This document shows positions 15,186-21,687 of a stretch of DNA of 21,687 nucleotides, piece by piece (within the stretch, counting starts at the first letter, position 1; each line of letters opens with the position of its first letter). A program made the translations under genes and the position numbers. The stretch is taken from positions 1 to 21,687 of the forward strand of contig JAEZQX010000399.1 in the NCBI GenBank assembly GCA_023441105.1. The letters run 5' to 3'. This DNA comes from Pseudomonadota bacterium. GTDB lineage: Bacteria; Pseudomonadota; Gammaproteobacteria; Burkholderiales; Burkholderiaceae. The notes beneath the pieces are model-generated. The model saw only the letters and a list, made by a program, of their open reading frames with translations, made no database searches and was not told where the DNA came from.

Positions 15186-16475
15186 TCAGGCGAGCGACTG
15201 GTACACCGCCTTCTCGAAGGCATAGAACTGCGGCAGGGCCTTGACGTCGGCGAACGGCAGGATCTGCGACAGGTAGACGCCGCCCACGCCCTTCTTCTGG
15301 TCGATCCAGTAGTAGGTGTTGGCCAGGCCCGCCCAGGCGAGGCTGCCGGCGCTGCGCCCGGTCGGCGCTTCCTGGTCGTTGATCATGAAGCTCAGGCCCC
15401 AGCCCTTGGGCATGCCGGGGAAGAATTCGGCGTCGTTGGTGGCAGCCGGCGCGGCGGTCTTGAGCATCGTGACCTTGATGTTGCCCATGTTGTTGCGCGA
15501 CATCTCCGCCACCGTCGCCGGTTGCAGCACCTGGTGGCCGTTGGCCTTGCCGTCGTTGAGCATCATGCGCACGAAGGCGAGATAGTCCCCGGCGGTGGAG
15601 TAAAGTCCGCCGCCGCCCATTTCGAACTCGGGATCCTGCGGGATCTCCAGGTCGATCGGTGCGAGCTTGCCGTCCCCGCCGCGTTGGTGGACCTTCGCCA
15701 GCCGGGCACGCATGGCCGGCGTGATCTTGAAGGCGGTGTCGCGCATGCCCATCGGCTCGAAGACATTGGCAGCGAGGTACTCGCCCAGGCGCATGCCGCT
15801 GACCGCCTCGACCATCTTGCCGGCGTAGTCGATGTTGATGCCGTAGTTCCACTCCTCGCCCGGATCGGCGACGAGTGGCGTGGCGAGGGCCGCGTTCTGG
15901 CAGGTGATGATGTCGGGAATGTTGCGCACCTTCTCATACTTGCCGATGTCCGGATTCCACAGGCTGTAGGAAAAGCCGGCCGTATGGGTCAGGAGGTTCC
16001 TCAGCGTCACCGGACGCTTGGGAGCCCGCAAGCGCGGCGTGTCGCCGTCCCAACCCTCCAGCACCTTGACGTCGGCAAGCGCCGGGATCACCTTGCTGGC
16101 CGGATCGTCGAGGGAAAGCCTTCCCTTCTCGACCAGTTGCATGGCTGCCATGCCGGTGATGGCCTTGGTCATCGAGGCGATCCAGACGACCGTGTTCGGT
16201 TCCATCGCCGGACCACTGCCGAGCACCCTCTTGCCGAAGCCGCCCTGGTAGATCGTCCCCTCGCGATTGGTGGCGCAGGCGATGACGCCCGGTATGTCAC
16301 CCGAGTCGACGCCTGCGCGAAGAATCTTGTCGGCCTCGCTCTTGAGCGTGTCGCCCCGGCCGCCGGCGGCGCTGCTCGGCGCCTGCGGCGACGTCTGGCC
16401 GCGGGTGATGCCGGTCCCGCCGAGGGCGGCGAGCGCAGCGGTGGCTTGGAGAAAGTCTCTACGTCGAATGCCCAT
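15186..16475 (-). CDS. Tat-exported serine hydrolase (class C beta-lactamase/esterase fold)
   Basis: 429 residues. The N-terminus MGIRRRDFLQATAALAALGG is a twin-arginine signal (RRRDFLQ plus hydrophobic run), so the protein is probably exported folded to the periplasm. The catalytic motif is Ser101-X-X-Lys104 in WIASMTKAITG, followed by TLRNLLTHTAGFSY (157-170) and the Tyr211 motif WNYGINID, the YxN equivalent. Such enzymes include esterases such as EstB, D-aminopeptidases and, rarely, true beta-lactamases; the sequence does not distinguish these. ATG 16475 has AGGAG about six bases upstream. It lies 70 bases after the amidase on the same strand, consistent with a two-gene unit degrading an amide or ester substrate. 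Confidence 0.85.
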   Translation of the reverse strand: MGIRRRDFLQATAALAALGGTGITRGQTSPQAPSSAAGGRGDTLKSEADKILRAGVDSGDIPGVIACATNREGTIYQGGFGKRVLGSGPAMEPNTVVWIASMTKAITGMAAMQLVEKGRLSLDDPASKVIPALADVKVLEGWDGDTPRLRAPKRPVTLRNLLTHTAGFSYSLWNPDIGKYEKVRNIPDIITCQNAALATPLVADPGEEWNYGINIDYAGKMVEAVSGMRLGEYLAANVFEPMGMRDTAFKITPAMRARLAKVHQRGGDGKLAPIDLEIPQDPEFEMGGGGLYSTAGDYLAFVRMMLNDGKANGHQVLQPATVAEMSRNNMGNIKVTMLKTAAPAATNDAEFFPGMPKGWGLSFMINDQEAPTGRSAGSLAWAGLANTYYWIDQKKGVGGVYLSQILPFADVKALPQFYAFEKAVYQSLA

Positions 16476-16545
16476 GGTTGTCTCCTTGACTTCAGGCCTC
16501 GCAGACAAGCGCCGCTCTCGGCGACGCTCGTGATATCGCCGTCGC

Positions 16546-17952
16546 TCAGTCCCAGGTGGGGGGCTGTCGATAGCCCGCCGCCACCAGGTCCACCGCGTGT
16601 GCCACGGCCAGCAGCGCTTCGTCGCCGTAACGCGGCCCGACCAGTTGCACGCCCACCGGCAGGCCGTCCGGCGCCAGACCAGCCGGGATGACCACGCAGG
16701 GGTTGCCGAGCAGGCTGAAGGGGAACAGGTAGTGGTCGACGAAGCGGGAGTCCACCAGGGTGCCGTCGATGTCGAAGGGTGCGCGGGGCGGCGAATGGAC
16801 GAAGGCGTTGCCGTTGGCTGCCGGGCACAGGAAGGCGTCGAAGCGGCGGGTGAGGATGTCGTCGACCGCGCGCACCAGCGCATCCCGCGCGGCCTGGACC
16901 TTGATCCAGGCGACGAGGCCGCTGGCGGCCGCGGGTCCTGCCTTCACCGGCAGGCTCATGCCCATCATTTCCATGACGGCGGCGGAAACGAGCGGGAAAG
17001 CTGCCTCCCACACCGCCATCAGCTGCTCGCGACTGAACCCGGGATCCCCTTCCTCCACCCGTGCGCCGGCGTCCTCGAGCCGGCGGGCGACCTGCTCGAC
17101 GGCCGCCCGCACCGCGTTGGCGGTGGGCACGCCGCTCCAGCTGCTGCGCCACAGGATGCGCAGCGATTTCGGCTCGCGGCGTGGTGCGCGGCGCCACGGC
17201 ACCGGCGCGACCTCGATGTCGCTGCCGTCCGGGCCGACCAGCAGTGCTGCCAGCAGCGCCAGGTCGTCGATGCTGCGTGCCAGCGGGCCATAGCTGCAGA
17301 GCTGCCGGTCCATCCGCGGCACGCCGGGTGGCGGTGGAATGTGGCCGGTGCCCGGCACGCGGTTGGCGGTCGGCTTGAAGCCGTAGATGCCGCAGTAGTG
17401 GGCCGGGATGCGGATCGATCCGCTCATGTCGCTGCCGACGTCGAACGGCGCGAGACCGGCCGCCACCGCCGCTGCCGCGCCGCCGCTCGAGCCGCCCGGC
17501 GTTCGTGAAGGATCCCACGGATTGCTGGTGCGGCCGAAGATGTCGTTGCTGGTCTGCAGGCTCATCGCCAATGGCGGCACGTTCGTCTTGCCGAGCAGGA
17601 TCGCACCCGCCGCCTTGAGCCGGGCTGCCACGGTACTGTCGTGGGACGGCACGTGATCCGCCAGCGGCGGATGGCCGGCAGTGGTCCGCAGGCCCGCGGT
17701 TTCGTAGCAGTCCTTGAGGGTGAATGGGACGCCGTGGAGCGCCCCGCGGCGGCCATCCTGTTCCGCCTGCGTGTCGGCCGCGCGCGCCCGCAGTCGCGCA
17801 CCCTCCGGATCGAGGGTCACGATGGCGTTGAGGCGCGGGTTGTGCCGGTCGATGCGCGCCAGCAGGTCGTCGAGCAGCTCGACGCAGGAGGCCTCACGCC
17901 GGCGCAGGAGCGCTGCCAGCCCGCTGGCGGTGTGCTCGCCGAGCCGCGCCAT
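16546..17952 (-). CDS. Amidase signature family hydrolase
   Basis: 468 residues, normal family length, hydrolysing a carboxamide to acid and ammonia in the cytoplasm. The Ser-cisSer-Lys triad is complete: Lys80 (GVPFTLKDCYETAG), cis-Ser155 (TPGGSSGGAAAAVAAG) and nucleophile Ser179 (GSDMSGSIRIPA, then YGFKPT). The glycine usually two residues before the nucleophile is Ser177 here, a mild deviation in the oxyanion-hole strand. C-terminal NPCVVIPAGLAPDGLPVGVQLVG is typical. ATG 17952 has a GGGGGCGAG stretch upstream. GatA is unlikely, since no gatB/gatC are nearby; a catabolic aryl/acyl amidase is more likely. It precedes the Tat-exported hydrolase. Confidence 0.9.
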   Translation of the reverse strand: MARLGEHTASGLAALLRRREASCVELLDDLLARIDRHNPRLNAIVTLDPEGARLRARAADTQAEQDGRRGALHGVPFTLKDCYETAGLRTTAGHPPLADHVPSHDSTVAARLKAAGAILLGKTNVPPLAMSLQTSNDIFGRTSNPWDPSRTPGGSSGGAAAAVAAGLAPFDVGSDMSGSIRIPAHYCGIYGFKPTANRVPGTGHIPPPPGVPRMDRQLCSYGPLARSIDDLALLAALLVGPDGSDIEVAPVPWRRAPRREPKSLRILWRSSWSGVPTANAVRAAVEQVARRLEDAGARVEEGDPGFSREQLMAVWEAAFPLVSAAVMEMMGMSLPVKAGPAAASGLVAWIKVQAARDALVRAVDDILTRRFDAFLCPAANGNAFVHSPPRAPFDIDGTLVDSRFVDHYLFPFSLLGNPCVVIPAGLAPDGLPVGVQLVGPRYGDEALLAVAHAVDLVAAGYRQPPTWD

Positions 17953-18063
17953 CTCGCCCCCGGTGAAATACCCGATCGACGATCATGGCACTTCGGCCGC
18001 GGGTCGCCAAGGCCCGCGAAACGTCCCGCAACAGATGGACCGGCAGGCCGCGCGCCGCCGCCG

Positions 18064-18495
18064 TCAGCCCCTGGATCGGGGTCTTCTGTTGCGCTTTTCC
18101 TGCATCCCGTCGGGCCTGCTTTCGACGAAATGCTGCAGCCTCGCGAGCGCCTGGTCCCATTGCAGGGATACCGTGTCCAGGTAGGAACGGGCCTGCGCGA
18201 GCGGCGCCGGTGCGAAGGCGAACTGGCTCTCGCGACCGATCCTGATCGAACTGACCAGGCCGGCCTCCTGCAGCACGCGCAGGTGCTTGGTCACGCCCTG
18301 CCGGGTCAGGCCGAGGCCATCGGTCAGCCGGGTGATCGACCGCGCCTGGCCATCGCTCAGGCGCGCGACGATCCGCAGGCGGGTCGCATCGCCCAGCGCG
18401 GCGAAGATCGGCGCCGCGTCGGCCGGCGCTTGTCGCCCCCGGGGGACCAGCGTGCGAGCGGCCCCCGCCCTGCCGCCGGCATCAGTTCTCGACAT
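18064..18495 (-). CDS. ArsR/SmtB-family transcriptional repressor
   Basis: 143 residues. A winged helix-turn-helix spans about residues 26-95: PIFAALGDATRLRIVARLSDG, then SITRLTDGLGLTRQGVTKHL as recognition segment and VSSIRIGRESQFAFAP as wing. No CxC metal motif is present, so it is not the metal-sensing type; it matches the ArsR group paired with SRPBCC proteins. Its ATG at 18495 lies inside the SRPBCC 3' end (14-bp overlap), so the two are coupled. The two palindromes at 18936-18953 and 18981-18996 are the obvious candidate operators. The final residues (QEKRNRRPRSRG) are a basic tail. Confidence 0.9.
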   Translation of the reverse strand: MSRTDAGGRAGAARTLVPRGRQAPADAAPIFAALGDATRLRIVARLSDGQARSITRLTDGLGLTRQGVTKHLRVLQEAGLVSSIRIGRESQFAFAPAPLAQARSYLDTVSLQWDQALARLQHFVESRPDGMQEKRNRRPRSRG

Positions 18496-18931
18496 GCTCG
18501 GCGATGTACTTGGCCTGGGCGTTCCAGCCTTCGGTGTTCATGCGCAAGGCGGTGAGGCGGCGGGGGTCGTCGGGCAGCGACGCGAAGCCGGATTCGCTGA
18601 TGTGCAGGCGGGTGCCGCCGGCGATCGGCTCGAGCCGGAACTCCACCAACGTGGTCGGTTCGCGCGAGTAATCGGCGTCCGGATTGTCCGAATAGGGGCA
18701 CCAGGTGAACGAGAACAGCCGTTCGGGGTCCATGGCCTTGACCGTCGCCTCCCACCGGAAGTGCTCGTAGCCGGGATGGGTGATGTGGCCGCGCGAGATC
18801 TCGCCCACGCGGAAGGGTCCGTCGAGCCTGGCGCGGAACCACTGCCCGAACTCCACGTGATCGGTGAGGGCGCGCCAGACCCGCGCGACCGGGGCTTTCA
18901 GTTCAATGGTCTTCTCGATGCGATCCTGCAT
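18482..18931 (-). CDS. SRPBCC (AHSA1-like) domain protein
   Basis: 149 residues forming one SRPBCC/START-like ligand-binding fold: RIEKTIELKAPVARVWRALTDH (4-25), FGQWFRARLDGPFRVGE, WEATVKAMDPERLFSFTWCPY, TTLVEFRLEP and a C-terminal helix ESGFASLP...WNAQAKYIAEH. AHSA1-like proteins linked to ArsR regulators are very common, but their ligand is mostly unknown. ATG 18931 sits ten bases after a perfect AGGAGG, and that ribosome site lies inside the palindrome 18936-18953, so a bound repressor could block both transcription and initiation. It is transcribed first, then overlaps the ArsR gene. The reading frame is open further upstream, but the strong ribosome site and family length fix this start. 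Confidence 0.88.
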   Translation of the reverse strand: MQDRIEKTIELKAPVARVWRALTDHVEFGQWFRARLDGPFRVGEISRGHITHPGYEHFRWEATVKAMDPERLFSFTWCPYSDNPDADYSREPTTLVEFRLEPIAGGTRLHISESGFASLPDDPRRLTALRMNTEGWNAQAKYIAEHVEN

Positions 18932-18935
18932 GATT

Positions 18936-18953
18936 GGCAACCTCCTGGTTGCC
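18936..18953 (-). promoter_or_regulatory. ArsR operator candidate, gene-proximal
   Basis: GGCAACC-TCCT-GGTTGCC is a perfect 7-bp palindrome with a 4-bp spacer. It contains the AGGAGG ribosome site of the SRPBCC gene and would lie at or just after the transcription start. It shares the GCAACC-N4-GGTTGC core with the site at 18981. Confidence 0.6.
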
Positions 18954-18955
18954 CG

Positions 18956-18984
18956 ATCATGGCACGAACCCGCGCGATAGGCAA
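18956..18984 (-). promoter_or_regulatory. Candidate sigma-70 promoter of the SRPBCC-ArsR operon
   Basis: On the minus strand -35 TTGCCT (18979-18984), 17-base spacer, -10 CATGAT (18956-18961), each 4 of 6 to consensus. It sits between the two palindromes, and the -35 box overlaps the distal one, so ArsR binding would exclude RNA polymerase. Expected transcription start is near 18949, inside the proximal palindrome. Confidence 0.5.
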
Positions 18985-18996
18985 CCGTCCGGTTGC
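18981..18996 (-). promoter_or_regulatory. ArsR operator candidate, distal
   Basis: GCAACC-GTCC-GGTTGC is a perfect 6-bp palindrome with the same arms as the site at 18936-18953; the centres are 44 bp apart, about four helical turns. It is also about 130 bases upstream of metH and could in principle affect that divergent gene. Confidence 0.55.
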
Positions 18997-19129
18997 ATGC
19001 AGGGAAGCGTCGGTGCGGGCGACTTCCCCGGCCCGCGCCGGCAGGTCTTTGCCGCAAACGCCACTTTGTCACGGGGCTGCTCGATAACCCCTTGATAGAA
19101 TTGGCGTTTTGCCAGCCAGAGTGGTCCCC

Positions 19130-21687
<2,558 letters not shown>

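Noticed and set aside
15186..16475. Calling the serine hydrolase a beta-lactamase resistance gene
   Set aside because: SxxK plus Tyr motif only shows the fold; most proteins of this type in environmental bacteria are esterases or peptidases, and nothing here indicates AmpC.
18997..19129. Cobalamin or SAH riboswitch upstream of metH
   Set aside because: The leader is short and I see no B12-box or conserved SAH-aptamer sequence; a GGGG/CCCC pair around the loop near 19075-19093 is too short to mean much.

Overview
The window is GC-rich, gene-dense bacterial chromosome with short intergenic gaps and many overlapping start/stop codons. The gene set points to a proteobacterium, most likely a betaproteobacterium of Burkholderiales type. 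The supporting genes are CysB, the siroheme sulfite/nitrite reductase with its DUF934 partner, stand-alone CobA, a NagK-like fumarylpyruvate hydrolase, and MetH. This placement is inference; no rRNA or other phylogenetic marker is present. I see no tRNA, rRNA, CRISPR array or insertion sequence, and no gene-free stretch longer than about 300 bases.

Layout. (1) 48-6313, all minus strand: sulfur assimilation and siroheme. In transcription order: fumarylacetoacetate-family hydrolase, small sirohydrochlorin chelatase (CbiX/SirB type), a dihydrofolate-reductase-like protein, then a tight run of rhodanese, cysI, DUF934, cobA and cysB. A 21-bp palindrome of LysR-operator shape (4567-4587) lies upstream of the rhodanese and may be the CysB site, giving a self-regulated operon. 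(2) 6421/6469-8655, plus: Cache-type hybrid sensor histidine kinase. (3) 8727-12078, plus: three overlapping genes for a free-standing amino-acid adenylating enzyme, a polytopic membrane protein with an MBOAT-like signature, and a carrier protein. Together they look like a reduced Dlt/Alm-type envelope aminoacylation system without DltD. This is the most interesting part of the window. (4) 12110-14350 and on to 15144: a WHG-type TetR regulator diverges from an ABA4-like membrane protein, an unrecognised seven-helix membrane protein and a metallophosphoesterase. Two near-identical 15-bp elements exactly 33 bp apart sit in the divergent region. (5) 15186-17952, minus: an amidase and a Tat-exported serine hydrolase of the beta-lactamase/esterase fold. 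(6) 18064-18931, minus: an SRPBCC (AHSA1-type) protein overlapping an ArsR repressor, with two perfect palindromes flanking a good promoter. (7) 19130 to the window end, plus: methionine synthase metH, cut off by the window edge in its cobalamin domain.

How the genes fit together: CobA and the CbiX-like chelatase supply the first and last steps of siroheme, the cofactor of CysI, while CysB can sense sulfur status. The precorrin-2 dehydrogenase step is not encoded here. The adenylation/carrier/membrane trio predicts transfer of an activated amino acid through a carrier thioester to an envelope acceptor. Substrate and acceptor cannot be read from the sequence.
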